Positions 45,682 to 57,190 of a stretch of 64,000 bases of DNA are shown here, one piece after another. The stretch spans positions 1 to 64,000 of the forward strand of contig JAVTVJ010000467.1 of assembly GCA_034509425.1 (NCBI GenBank), given 5' to 3'. Position 1 is the first letter of the stretch. The number at the start of each line of letters is the position of its first letter. This stretch comes from Eopsaltria australis. Taxonomy: Eukaryota; Chordata; Aves; Passeriformes; Petroicidae. The position numbers and the translations under genes were made by a program. The notes beneath the pieces were generated by a model. The model was not told the origin of the DNA. It saw nothing but the letters and a program-made list of their open reading frames with translations, and made no database searches.

Positions 45682-45870
45682 CTTGCACACAAACAGCAGC
45701 CAAAGTGAGGCATCAGCTGAGGAAAGACCAGTCTGGAAGCAGGAAAATGCAAACAAATTGAGAGCGAAGACTTTCTGATTGTTTACAATCTTTTTTTTTT
45801 CTCCTTGTAAATTTGTAAAGTAGCACGGGAAGGCAAATGCAGCCCGAGCCCTCCTGCAATCTGGTGCATC
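45682..45870. other. Non-coding spacer
   Basis: Short unique sequence between the G-rich array and a CR1 tail. It contains a T-run at 45790-45799. Confidence 0.4.
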
Positions 45871-45872
45871 TC

Positions 45873-45926
45873 GATGGACTGGATGAGCTTGGAGGCCTTT
45901 TCCAAAATAAATGATTCCATGATCTT
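45873..45926 (+). mobile_element. CR1 LINE 3' tail, very short
   Basis: In sense order: TGGACTGGATGAGCTTGGAG, GCCTTTTCCAAAATAAATGA and TTCCATGATCTT. These match the last 50 or so bases of the GGTTGGACTCGATGATCTT-type CR1 tail. Confidence 0.75.
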
Positions 45927-47528
45927 CTGCCCCAGGTCTGCACATTCCCAGCTGGGAAAGGTTTTCCAACCATTCCAACTGTTTTGCCTGGCACAGCAAC
46001 ACCCATCTTTCAGCAATGAAAACCAACATTAAACTGGGGGTTAAGAAATCAGGAAATCAGACCTGGGCAAAGGGGTGAGGACTTTAATCTTTCCAACTCA
46101 AAGAAACCCAAAACTCAGAGTAATCTCCTTGAATTCCTACCACGGCCCCAAACCAACTTAACATTTAAAAAGTAACCTTGAGTTTTGAGTTTTGCACCTT
46201 TTATTTCCTTGTTTTGCTGTGAAACCGATGGCACTGAAATATTCCTGAAATACCTGTTTAGATCAGGGTACAGAAAAGTTGGGAAGCGGGAGAATCATCC
46301 CAGAGCCAGCCCAGCCTCTCACACAGACACTGCCATCCCTGTGCTCACCTGAACTTGCTGATGCTCAAGGATTTTACAGATCTTTGTTGAGTCATTTCCA
46401 ACCAAACTGCAATTACTCTGCTCTCAATTAGTATTTTTAGTGGTTTTCAGTGGCTCCACATGCAAACAGCCAACGAAATGTGAGAAGAACACCCCGTCCC
46501 GTGGTGGTTTTGTCAGCACTCTGTGTGCTTCTGCAAACGCTTCCCCTCGAGACAGATGCTGGATTAATAATCCCAGTCCCATTGAAATCCATGGGAAAAC
46601 TCCTCCTTGCTCTGCTTGGGCCAAAATTCTGCACCTGAATTTTTGGATTCAAGTACAACAAGTCCTTTAGCTCTGTGTCCCTAATTCAGGTGCAGCAACA
46701 GGAGCTGGTGATTATTTAAAATTAAACTGTAGCTGCTTCTAGAGGACCAAGTGCTCTGAGTTTCCTTGCAAACGTGAATTTTTTTTAACTCTTTTCATCC
46801 AAAAATTGAACTCCCCTTGTCTTCCAGTTGAAACTTGGACATATTTGCTCATAGGAGCACGTTTTCCAGTTAGAAAATTCTAAAAACAAATGGTTCAGAC
46901 ATTTTTATAGGCATAAAAACTCAAGCCAAGCTGGTTAGTGGTTTCAGATGCTTTTTATTTGCAAATCAGAAAGGGCTTCATTTATAAATTGAAATTGTAC
47001 TGGCTGCTAATCCTGAAGGCAGACTCAGGCCTTTGGCTCTGCTTGGAGAAGGAGAAATAATGCATTTTAAAGACAAATTATTTCATTTGGACCAATGAGT
47101 GCTGTGGTTGGACAGGACATTTATTTTATAGCAAAACTCATAGAAGAAGTCCTTTAGATTGAGAGTTCCACCGTTTCAAGGGGACACTGCCCTCCACTGT
47201 GGATCTGCTCCACAGCCTTGCTCCCAAATGTGGAACTTGGGAATTGTAGGGATAATTCCTGGCTCCTGTGTGGAGCACAGGTTCTTTACACAAGGTGCTG
47301 CACCACCATGCTGCTGAGGAGCTCCCAGCCCACCCCAGTCAGAGACAGAATCGAGTTTCTCCTGTTTGGAAGATGGAACTGATGAACTGAGGTGATGAAG
47401 CTGCTCAAGTTTGTGCTGGGACACACTCATCCCAAATCCCTGAGAGCACAGGCTGCCTCTCTCAAACCTCTACCCAAATTTTGGGAACTCTCCCCTTCCC
47501 GAAGCACAGTAGTAACCTTTTGATTAAG
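45927..47528. other. Non-coding; AT-rich stretch at 46700-47150
   Basis: No gene was recognised. The stretch 46860-47150 is AT-rich and repeat-free (GACAAATTATTTCATTTGG) and may include regulatory DNA. Confidence 0.4.
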
Positions 47529-47796
47529 AATCCCAGAATTACAGGATCACTGAGGTTGGAAAAGATCTCCAAGATCAACCTGTGACCAATCCCCACCTTA
47601 TCACTAGCCCAGAGCTCTGAGTGCCACATCCAGGAGTTCCTTGGACACTTCCAGGGATGGGGACTCCAAACCTCCCCTTCCCAAGCCTGACCACACTTTC
47701 CATGGAGAAATTCTTCCTGAGGTCCAACCTGAACCTCCCCTGGCACAGCTTGAGGCCATTTCCTCTCACCCTGTCACTAATTGCTGGGAGAAGAGA
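47529..47796 (-). mobile_element. CR1 LINE 3' fragment, second tail type
   Basis: Plus-strand order: AATCCCAGAATTACAGGATC, CTGAGGTTGGAAAAGATCTC, CTGAGTGCCACATCCAGGAG, TTCCAGGGATGGGGACTCC, AGAAATTCTTCCTGAGGTCC, CCTCCCCTGGCACAGCTTGA and GGCCATTTCCTCTCACCCTG. This is the best preserved copy of the GGAAAAGA tail type in the window. Confidence 0.94.
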
Positions 47797-50700
47797 ATAA
47801 TTAGTTAAGATGATTATTCTCCTCATTGAGTAATGCACTCAAGATTGGAGAGTTGTGTCTGAGTTGTGAGCCTGCACCAAAATTTCATATTGGAGCTTTG
47901 AAAATGGCCATGTTTTGGTGTCTTGTTTCTGGATAAGATGTACAAAGCAGGAAATATTTTTAAAAGCTACGTTCAGAAGGCAGCAATCAGTGCAACAGAG
48001 CTGGATCATCTTTCCACACCTAAGGCAAGGCTGGACAGGAGTTTCTCCATTTCTTCCTGCCCTGATTTCCCTCATCCTGCTGCACTCAGAGCAAGACAAG
48101 TCTGCAACACTTGCTGAGCTCAGCTCAGCCATTTCTCATCCTGCAGAGAGTGTGAAAAGCAGCAGCCTCTGTGGCAGCTTTGCACCCAGCTGCTCGCAGC
48201 CCTGAAAATCTTCCACAAAAACCACTGGAGTCCCTTCACCTTGTTTCTGTCCTCAGCACTTCACACCTGCCTCACAGAAAACAATGGTGAGAAGCTCCTC
48301 CAGCAACCCTGAGTACACTGTCAGAGCAGGCAGGAAAATGCAGCATGGATTGGCACCTTGGAGGAAGTGACAACAGCCAAGTGACAAAGAAAACAGGGCC
48401 TGTTTCAAGGAATTCCTGAGTCAAGATGAAGCAAGACATAAAAGAAACAGAGAGTACGAGGAGGGAAGAGCTGAGCCAGGTTTGCTGTTTGCTTCCCAAG
48501 CTCCTCACGTGCAGCTCCATGGCTGGGGATCACACCTGGGGGATTCCCAGGGATCAAGGTGAGCTCACAGCCCCAGCAGAGATCAGAGAAAATTCCAATG
48601 GCTGCAAGGACAATGGTGGCACAAAACCAACAGCAGTGGGAAACGACGGGCAAAACTGAAACCTCCTGTAGGAACAGTTCAATAATTCCATGAAACAGGT
48701 ACAAAACAGTTTCCGGTGGGTTCCCCAACCCAGCCCAGAATGAATCCTGAAATTAATCCCATTAATTCCCTGAAATAATATTTCCTGGTGCTCTCTCTGG
48801 TCTGTGGCCTCTAGAATCCAATCCCACCCTCTCTGGCCTTGTGTGAAATTTTTTTTCTCTCCCTGATGGAAAGGAAAATCCCTGGTGCTGGGGGGCTGCT
48901 GCGTCTTTGCTTCCCCGGCTGAGCTCAGGGCTCGTTATCGCGCCCGGGCAGCCCCTGCGCTGTCTCCTGCAATTGTTCCTGCTCAAACCAGTCTTTTTTT
49001 TCTTTTTCTTTGGAAGGGTGGTGGTGGTGTTTTGTAATTTATAGCAAAATAAGAAATGATTCCTTATAACAGAAACCATTCTGTTGTTGCAGAGTCCTTA
49101 TTTAGCTGCGTTTGAAGAGCTGAGGAAAAGCTGTTCCGTCGCTCGCGCTCAGGCCCCGCAGCTTCTTCTTCCTAACACCTCCCACAGGCCACATATCAAC
49201 CCTGCACTTCCTACAAATGATAAGTAGCATTCGTTTTGATCATTCACAGTTGTTTTGGGGGTTGGTGGGTGATAGGCTTCTCTCTCAGTCTCTCACCTCC
49301 TCCCCAAACTGTCTGTGGCTCCCCCGTGCCAGCGCTGCCAGCAGAACCCGGGGGTTTCCTGCTCAGGGGACAGCACAAACACAAAGCTGGGCTGTTCCAA
49401 GCCCTCCCCACCACTGTCCCCACCCCCAGGGGTCACAGACTGTCCTTGCCTGACTCCTTGGAGATCCAGCTCAGGGTCTGGAAGGGACAGCCACACCAGG
49501 CAGGTCACTGGGCAGTGGGAGCACCCCAGCACTGCAGAGCCTCACTTGGCTTTTTAACACCACAAAATTTACTCCTGAAATTTTATTTCCATGCTTGCAG
49601 AAGATTCCCTTTGCCGCTCCAGGCCTTCCCAGGAGCAGATGAGATTTCAGCCATGCTCCTCCAGCACCAGGTGCCCTCTCCCTGCTCCCTTCCAGGAACA
49701 GGCTGATGCTTCCCTTGGCTTTTCTCCTCCTCTGCGGAAAAATCCCTGCTTGGACCTCACTTCTTTTGGACAATCCTGGGATCTGGCATCCTCCAGGGGG
49801 GGCTGAGCTGGCTGTGTCAGAGCACAGAGCACCCCAGTGTGGGAGTCCCAGACCTTGAGAGCAAACCTGGGGAACACTGTCCCTGTTCTTCCCCAGCTGA
49901 ACATTCCTGTTCATCCCAACCGCTTTGATCTGACCACAGTTACCCAAAACCAGCCACTTCTTGGGGGCTCTGACCTCAGGCTGCATCAGGATCCCAGAAT
50001 TGTGCTTTATCTGCTCCCATATCCCATAGAAGTGTGGATTTCAGTGCCCATACTCCAGGAGAAGGGCTTTATGAACCTCAGCAGGACCAGCACCGCCCAG
50101 TGCAGCCAATCCCTGCCTGTGGATCCATGGGATCCATTCCCTCTCACCCCAATCCTCCCCTAAAGCTGCCAAGCAAAAGTTCCCAGAGTGGCTCAGATGC
50201 TTTTAAAACACTTCCCAGTCCACAAATAGCCACACTCAGTGAAAATTGTATTTCCAGGATTTAAAAGCAGCTTCCCTGAGAATTTTCCAGCTTATAACCA
50301 CCTCCAAGGATGTTTTTGATGTTCCAGTAAATAAGGGGACTAAAGAAGAACTCTTAATTAAAACAGGAGAAAACCCGAACTGTTTTAAATTCACAAAACC
50401 TGAATATTTTTTAAATCCTTGAAAGGCATTAATGGGCTTAGAGGTCTGTTAATGATTTCACTTTTACGCCGTTTTCTTAGAGCCGCACGTTTGTTTTCCA
50501 CAGATATCACAGTGCCAAGGAAACCTAAAAACCCGCTCAGGAGGTACTTTGTGTTCACTTCTGACTACGAGGGACGAGCACTTGAACAAGTTTGGAGTGT
50601 TTGCAGCCTCTTCAGGGTTTCAAAACCACCTCGGGGTCCTCAGTCCTGCACAGGAGGAGGTTCTTGGCCTGAAATCTGATGGGATTTGATTTATTTTTAA

Positions 50701-50879
50701 GGACATTTCAGAGGTGAACACGTGAAGCCTCTGCTGCCTGTTGCATCGAACAAAACATTTGGTGCCAAAACACAAAATCTATCCCTCCACAAATACCTGG
50801 GCAATGCTTCATTCAGGGAGTTCCTTCCCACATGTGCAGTGTTGAGAGTGTCCTAAGCCACACCACAACCCATGAATCT
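47797..50879. other. Non-coding, nothing firm
   Basis: Mixed unique sequence without recognised element. A splice-like stretch at 50470-50550 on the plus strand (TTTGTTTTCCACAG, then a 40-bp open segment) has only a weak GTACTTT donor and no known similarity. Confidence 0.4.
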
Positions 50880-51250
50880 CACAGGATTCTTGTAATGGCT
50901 TTTAAACCCTGCATTGTGGGCTGTTTATGGTGCCGTTGCATTTGCTTTAGAGATTTGTTTTAATGCTGTTGGTGTTATTTAGAGAGATATTAAATTCAAA
51001 CAGCTTTATGGTTGCTAATAAACATCTATTACCATTACAGGCATTCTGATATAAAAGCCTCATACAGGTGCTTTCTCTCAACTATGCAGATTTGATTGAT
51101 TAGGCCACAGTAGTTTATTTTACACTTCAGTGGTCACTAAATCTATCATTAAGATTAAAAATTGCAGTTTGTGCAGTCTGGGAATAACTACACATTTAAG
51201 CTGTAAAAGAAAAGTCACTTTACCAAAATTCAGTGGAAAGGCGAGAAGGG
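50880..51250. promoter_or_regulatory. Candidate conserved non-coding element
   Basis: Repeat-free, AT-rich and low in CpG, with ATTTGCTTTAGAGATTTG, GCTAATAAACATCTATTACC, TTTGATTGATTAGGCCACAG and CTATCATTAAGATTAAAAAT. No frame looks coding. Texture matches vertebrate conserved enhancers. Not tested. Confidence 0.35.
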
Positions 51251-51331
51251 TAGGGGGGAACACAACACAGAGGAGGTTTAAAGAAAAAAAAGTTTGGTAA
51301 CACCTTATTCAGTTCTTTGGGAGATGAATTT

Positions 51332-51765
51332 CATGGAATCACAGACTGGTCTGGGTTGGAAGGGACCTTAAAGATTGATTTGTTCCATCCCTGCCATGGG
51401 CAGGGACACCTCCCACTATCCCAGGTTGCTCCAAGTCCTGTCCAGCCTGGCCTTGGGCACTTCCAGGGGTCCAGGGGCAGCCACAGCTTCTCTGGGCACC
51501 CTGTGCCAGGGCCTCACCACCCTCACAGGGAAGGATTTTTTCCATACATCCACACTGAACTTCCCCTCTTTGAGTGTGAAGCCATTCCCCCTTGTCCTGT
51601 CACTTCAGGCCTTTGCAAAAATCCCATCTCCATCTTTTTGTTGGCTCCTTCAGGAACAGGAAGGCCACATTTAGGTCACCCTGAACCTTCTCTTGTCCAT
51701 GCTGAGCATTCCCAGTTCCCTCAGCCCATCCTCGTGGGAGATGCTCTCCAGCCTCCCCACAGACA
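51332..51765 (-). mobile_element. CR1 LINE 3' fragment, long copy
   Basis: Plus-strand order: CATGGAATCACAGACTGGTC, GGTTGGAAGGGACCTTAAAG, TGCCATGGGCAGGGACACCT, CCTGGCCTTGGGCACTTCCA, GCCACAGCTTCTCTGGGCAC, AAGCCATTCCCCCTTGTCCT, TTAGGTCACCCTGAACCTTC and CTCGTGGGAGATGCTCTCCA. It reaches about 430 bp into the element. The inner boundary is approximate. Confidence 0.95.
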
Positions 51766-53689
51766 CAGGCTCTGTAAAGCTGTGACAGAGATGATTCTGC
51801 TCCATCCATATTTTGGACAGCACTGACCCCCTTCCCCTCGAGGCTCAGTAAAACCCCCCAGCATTCCCTGTGGAGCATTCCCATGGCAGTTTTGCCCCAC
51901 TGCCACCCAGAGCCGTGCTCTGAGGAGGGACTTGGCCGGCTCCAGGCGTGACATTTGCACTCCCCATGGCGCCTGCAGCACGGTGTCATTTGTTACTGTC
52001 TCCTGCCTGAGCTGCAGCACGGTGCCCACCAGCCCCAGGTCCATCCCCCCGTAGCTCCGTGGAAGCCCAGGCTGCCGAGCCGTGCTCCGACAGTGACCAC
52101 CTGGGAGCAGCTTGATAAATGGCCAGTTTATAATGCTGTCATGCCAGCTTTGTCCTGGGGGAAATGTGTGTCTCTCTCAAAACAGCTTATTACCAACCTG
52201 TGGCTGGGGCCGTGATCAATCACGCTGATCAGATATGGCAAACATGGTAACTGATATAAAGAAGATTTCTCGCTACACAGTTCGAGGTTAACGTGACAAA
52301 TGATGGAGTAAGAAAGAATAACTTAGAGGGAAAAGCCAGCCCATTAAAGGCTGAACTTAGAGGTGGTTTTGGGAAGCAGAGTTAACAACACGTCCTTCTA
52401 ACATGAATTCCCTGCTCATTGAGGTAACCCTGAATACATTCCCTCGCAAATGCCTCGGATAATGCTGAAGGAATGATTTCTTAAACACACAGTCCGATTG
52501 TAAAGGGAAATTCAACCCCCCTACACCCATGCTCTGTACTCGGATGTGATGGGTTACGGTGCAGGAAATGCAAGATTCCAGGTGAAAAACCCAGAGCAGA
52601 GATACACCACATCTTGCCAAAACCCCAAAATATTTTGAGGGATTTCATTGTTGGCCAGAGCAGAGCTATCTGGGAATGGGAGTCTTCTCAGAATTCACTC
52701 TTTTTGCCTTCAAAATCATGAAGAAAGAACAGTGGAACCCTGCACATGCATAACCCACCCGTGACACTTCTCTAAAACATGCCCATAAAACACACCCTGT
52801 AAAACAACGACCAGGGACGGCTCCATTTGGTCCCTTTTACACTCCCAGCATTTCTCTGAATGCTCTGAACAGTGAAGTGCTTTAATTTCCCTGCTCACAC
52901 AGTTCTGAGCCCAAATCTGGCAGAGCTGGGCACCAAATCTCTCCCGTTATGCTTTTGGTCTGGAGCAGGGAGCATCCCTCCAGGAGCAGCACACAGAGCT
53001 GGGGCTCTTGGAGACCCTCTGGCAAACATCTGATATTATTCACTTGACTGGGTTTGTGAAAACGAAGCCTTATTTGCTGGCAAAATTAATGAGAAAGGAG
53101 TCTTCAATGAGACAATAATTTATGGCTTCCGCCCGACAGGGAAACTCGTCCGACTCAATTCCTCACAGGAAAGGCAGATATTTTGAGGGGAAAAGTGTGG
53201 ATTTCTTTCCAGAAACATGGTCTGTCATTTCCAAATCAGGTTTTTAGCTGGGTATTTTTTTATTTTATGAAACCCTTCCAGAATTGATGAAGGTTGGAAT
53301 AAATGGCCCTTTGTTCCCCTTCCCGTACCAGTGCATTTAATGACGGCGGAATAAAATTCTGCTCCGTGGCTGCCCGCCAGAGATCCGATGATACAACCAA
53401 CTCACAACATATTTCAAATTTTGTGCTACACTGGAAATCGAGACGCATTCAGATAGGTTTGGGGCTGCACACATCCAGCATCATCTCCCATTACCGCATG
53501 GAAAAACGAGCGCTGCAAATCGTATCCTTTTCCCTGAGACTCCCATCTCTGATCCGGCCATAAACACCAACTCTCTGCCTTTCAAACACAGCAAACCGCC
53601 ACCAGAAAAGCCAGAAATGCGTCAGACAATAAAAAAGGGGGATAATGGCCACCAAACTCCACTCTTCTCCCCCCTCTTTTTTTTGAACA
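51766..53689. other. Non-coding; candidate conserved elements at 52080-52310 and 53040-53540
   Basis: No gene or transposon was recognised. The stretch 52080-52310 carries CTTGATAAATGGCCAG, TGATCAATCACGCTGATCAG and AACTGATATAAAGAAG. The stretch 53040-53540 carries GCAAAATTAATGAGAAAGG and ACAATAATTTATGGC with scattered CpG. Both are repeat-free. Regulatory role is inferred only from texture. Confidence 0.35.
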
Positions 53690-54365
53690 GATAGGTTTTA
53701 GACTCTATAATAATCACGCAGCTAAGATACAAGGTCTCTTGTTGGCAATAACCTACATGACATGACTTAGAAGGCAGGTGTTACTGTAATTAGCTATTGT
53801 TTGACTATCAAAAGTCAGAGCTGATTAAAGCCACTAAGTACAAGTGCACTATTTTATTTCAAAGAATATTATGAACTGCATGCTGGGACTCTTTCACTGC
53901 GGCCCTACCTTCCGGAGTCTGCTAAGAGCCCATGCCAGCAGTAATCAAAACTAAAATCTGCATAAACCTTCAGGGTTTTAATTCAAGCAGAGCCCTTTCA
54001 TTAGAAATATGTTACTTTATGAAATCTGGTCGCCAGCAAGGGGAGAAAAATGTGACTTCTTAAGAAAAGTGAATGGCATCTCTTTAGTGATTAACCCAAG
54101 ATTAATGGAGGCTCCTACTGCTCGGCCTAAGTCCATTTTATTGCTAATTCATTTAGGTACTATTTCAGATGTACTTGATGAAAGTCACCTGCTAAGAAGT
54201 CATGTTTTGGCAAGCAAGGATAGCCATTATGGTCAAATCCCAAATAGAATTTTTATTAAAGAAGCTTTGAAAAGTGTCTTGTATTAGTCTTTCACAGACA
54301 TACCATTTAATGTGCTCAATTAGTTAAAAATTTGGGGCCCAAGTCACTAATCAAACATTCATAAT
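53690..54365. promoter_or_regulatory. Strong candidate for a long conserved non-coding element
   Basis: About 670 bp of repeat-free AT-rich sequence, dense in homeodomain and TCF-like cores: CTGTAATTAGCTATTG, GCTGATTAAAGCC, AGATTAATGGAG, TATTGCTAATTCATTTAGG, GTGATTAACCC and CTCAATTAGTTAAAAA. CpG is low and there is no low-complexity sequence. A 92-codon plus-strand frame (54009-54287) lies inside it. Its composition is protein-like, but no splice sites or family were recognised, so I favour chance. Confidence 0.45.
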
Positions 54366-55949
54366 GCTTTTTTTTGATATTTTTTTAGTCCACATGCATC
54401 TCTTAACGTCCCAGGTAGGATGAACACTGCTCTGAGCAGGGACATTTATATTCACACAAAAGCAGCAGTGCTGAGACTCACCAAGAAGTGGGTGGGATTT
54501 GGGTAAGTGCTCGGTGGGATCCCTGAAATGTTGGCTTGGCAGAGCATCTCTTTGTTCCCCGGGATGCTGTGGGGAGTGGGGACTTATGCAAATCACATGT
54601 TACTCAAACTGTACCTAATCATCCAGCTTTGGCTCGTGTGCACGTTTGGAGCGTGAGGTTTGATCCCTTAAACACAAACCATTTCGGGTTTTGACTTTTC
54701 TGCAGTTTGTTCTTTCGATAAATAAGAGTTCAGGGTATTCCATAATTACAGAGCCTGGAACCCTGGCCCTGTGTGCACCCTGAGATCTTTTCTGCCCTGA
54801 CAAAGCACCTCCATAGCCCACCCAAAGTTCCTCCCAGTTTGGACAAGATTTAGCTTGATCCACAGGCAATTCCATGGGCATGGGCATCCCTGTTAGGTGT
54901 TTCTGTCCTTCCCAAGAACACTGAGCAGCCCAAGATGCTCCATCAGGGACTGGTGGTGTGAGCTTTGCTTCCCTGCACTGAGCAGGGAAATCCTGACGGC
55001 CAGCAACACTCACTCTGCAGAGATAAAAACCCTACTGCAGAGGGTCTGGGGGTCACAGAGCTTTAATTGTGCCCTTCTCTTTCAAAAATGGAAAAAAACC
55101 CCAAAGGTGGTGGTGGGGAAATGATCCCAGGTGAGGAAGATGCCCGGATGCTGCTGCTCTGCTCAGCCCCTCACCTGCCAGGCACTTAAACCCTACATTG
55201 GTGAATTATTGATAAGGTTACTGATAACCACCACTCACCTCAGTGCTCACATTGGGTTGGGTGCTCGTGTACAAAACCAGAGCCTGAGAACCCCCCCTCA
55301 CAACCTGCCCCGCTTTGGACCTGCCAAAGATGAGGCAATTTTGGTGGCAGAAAGTGGACAATCAATCAAAAAATGTCTGCTTTGGGTGTTGCACATTGTT
55401 TGGAGCTCTCTCCACACTGAGGGTGATGCCTGACTTTGTAACCCAGCAGCACACATGACCCAAACTCTGCTCTGGGAAGGGAAACAATCTGGTTCCTAAA
55501 TTAATTTTTTTTATTTGTTAATGACTGATCCAGTTTCCAAAATATTAACTGGAGTTGCCAGGATTAGTGACAGCCACAGAACCAGGAAGGCACGTGCAGG
55601 ATGCCACAAAACAGACAAACAGCTCCCTGATGGGTGTCAATGCTCCTGTCAAGGGGATCAAAATTTCCAATGCTCCTGTGGTGAAAACTCAGAATTCCCA
55701 GCAATGGCAACACATCCTGTGGTGGAATTCTGCTCCTGGGAGACTCCACAAAACCCAGCCTGGACTTAAAGCCCTTGGCTGGGGGGAATGTGGCACTAAA
55801 GGAACCGCCTGGGTGTGATAACAAAGTTATCCTAATCTGTCCCTCTTGTGTGCTGGGGCACTCACACATGCAAATCTTGTCTTGTTCCACCGTGTTTGTT
55901 CACCTCCAGAGTCCTTCGGTGATTCAAATCTGTGTCTTACTATCCTATA
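54366..55949. other. Non-coding, nothing recognised
   Basis: Unique sequence of mixed composition. No CR1, LTR or exon was recognised. Confidence 0.4.
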
Positions 55950-56390
55950 ATACCCTTGTCTAACAGTTCTTTTTAAATGCATGTGTTAATTATCTTGCCA
56001 CTGCTGTAATTTCTCCCTGTAGTCCATTAATTAAGAGGTCACAATCTAAGAGCATGTTTACCCAATAAGCTTTCTTTTTTAATTATCCTAATTGCTTGGA
56101 TACTGACAAAGGCTCCATCCCTCCCCTTCCTCTGAGTGGATTAGAAAACGACATTTCAAAGCCCCACACAATGATGGGTCTGTAAAACACACATATATTT
56201 ATATCTGTTTTTATAACTCCGTGATGTTCAAACATCAAAGGTCAACAGGACACCAGGCACTGCATTTGCATGGCTGTATAAAATGTAGAGACAAACTGCT
56301 CTCCATTAATTGATCCATTAGCCTGGAATTTTCTATTGGTCAGGAAAAATATAAGCAAAATCTTCAGAACAGGAAAGAGATGGTTGTTCA
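55950..56390. promoter_or_regulatory. Candidate conserved non-coding element
   Basis: Repeat-free and AT-rich, with GTGTTAATTATCTTGCC, GTCCATTAATTAAGAGG, TTTAATTATCCTAATTGC and CTCCATTAATTGATCCATTA. TAAT/ATTA cores recur densely, as in homeodomain-bound enhancers. Not tested for conservation. Confidence 0.4.
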
Positions 56391-56589
56391 CAGCTTGCTG
56401 TGTCCTGGAGACCACCAGAGCCTCCTATCCCTGCCTGCTCCTGCAGGGATGGCTTTGGATAAAAGCAGGCAGAAATAGAAATAAATAAGGAAAAAGGCAC
56501 TCAGCTTTCACTGCAGCAAAGATCAGTTTTATCCTGCCTGTCCCCAATATTCCCTTCCCATGGGTCACATCTTGCCAAGCTGGTCCAAG
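56391..56589. other. Non-coding spacer
   Basis: Unique sequence between two AT-rich islands. Confidence 0.35.
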
Positions 56590-57190
56590 TACCTTTTTTA
56601 CTGACTTTGCAGAACTCGACAGACAAAATGTCTACCACTCAAAAAATTATAAATCCCTCCTTTTGTGAAGTTTTTAAAAGGGAAAAGCAGCCATTTGAAT
56701 TCCAGATAGTATTTTAACACAACCATTAGCAGAAATCATGTCCAGAAAAATTACTACTGTGACAGAACGTGAAACAACATTTGATATGTCAAGCAAAGTG
56801 ATTTTTTTTTTTGTTTTAATAAAGCAAATGTCTCACTCAGACCAGTCATCTCAGCAACTATATAACAGAAGTATAATTACTTAGAAATTGCTTAGGTAAG
56901 CGTGATTGATGCATGGTAAATAGATGTTTCCAGCACTTATTGTTTCTTCCTGATGGATTAGGAAGAGTTGTTTAACAGTTCATTTGACCAGTCTCTCCTG
57001 GTGTTTCTCGAGTCTGGCTGTGCCAGTCAGCACCAGCAGTTCCTGGTAGTTTAAGTCTCTTTAATAAAGATTAAGATGTCAGAGGTCCTGCATTGCACAA
57101 AATCCCGATTTTATTAACTTCTCATTATCAGCTGAAATATGAAGTGCATTTCTTTTCATCTGGAGTGCGGCACTTTCTCAAGGGAAAGGA
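56590..57190. promoter_or_regulatory. Candidate conserved non-coding element
   Basis: About 600 bp of AT-rich sequence with no transposon, including GTATAATTACTTAG, AAGCGTGATTGATGCATGG, CACTTATTGTTTC and GTCTCTTTAATAAAGATTAAG. A T10 run at 56803-56812 is the only simple sequence. No coding frame was found. Confidence 0.4.

Noticed and set aside
44668..46029. 453-codon minus-strand frame as a gene
   Set aside because: It runs through the GATAAC array and yields only Pro/Ile/Tyr/Ser repeats; flanking parts have no recognisable domain.
50509..50549. Possible 40-bp plus-strand exon after TTTGTTTTCCACAG
   Set aside because: The donor GTACTTT is weak, the exon is tiny, and no partner exon was found.
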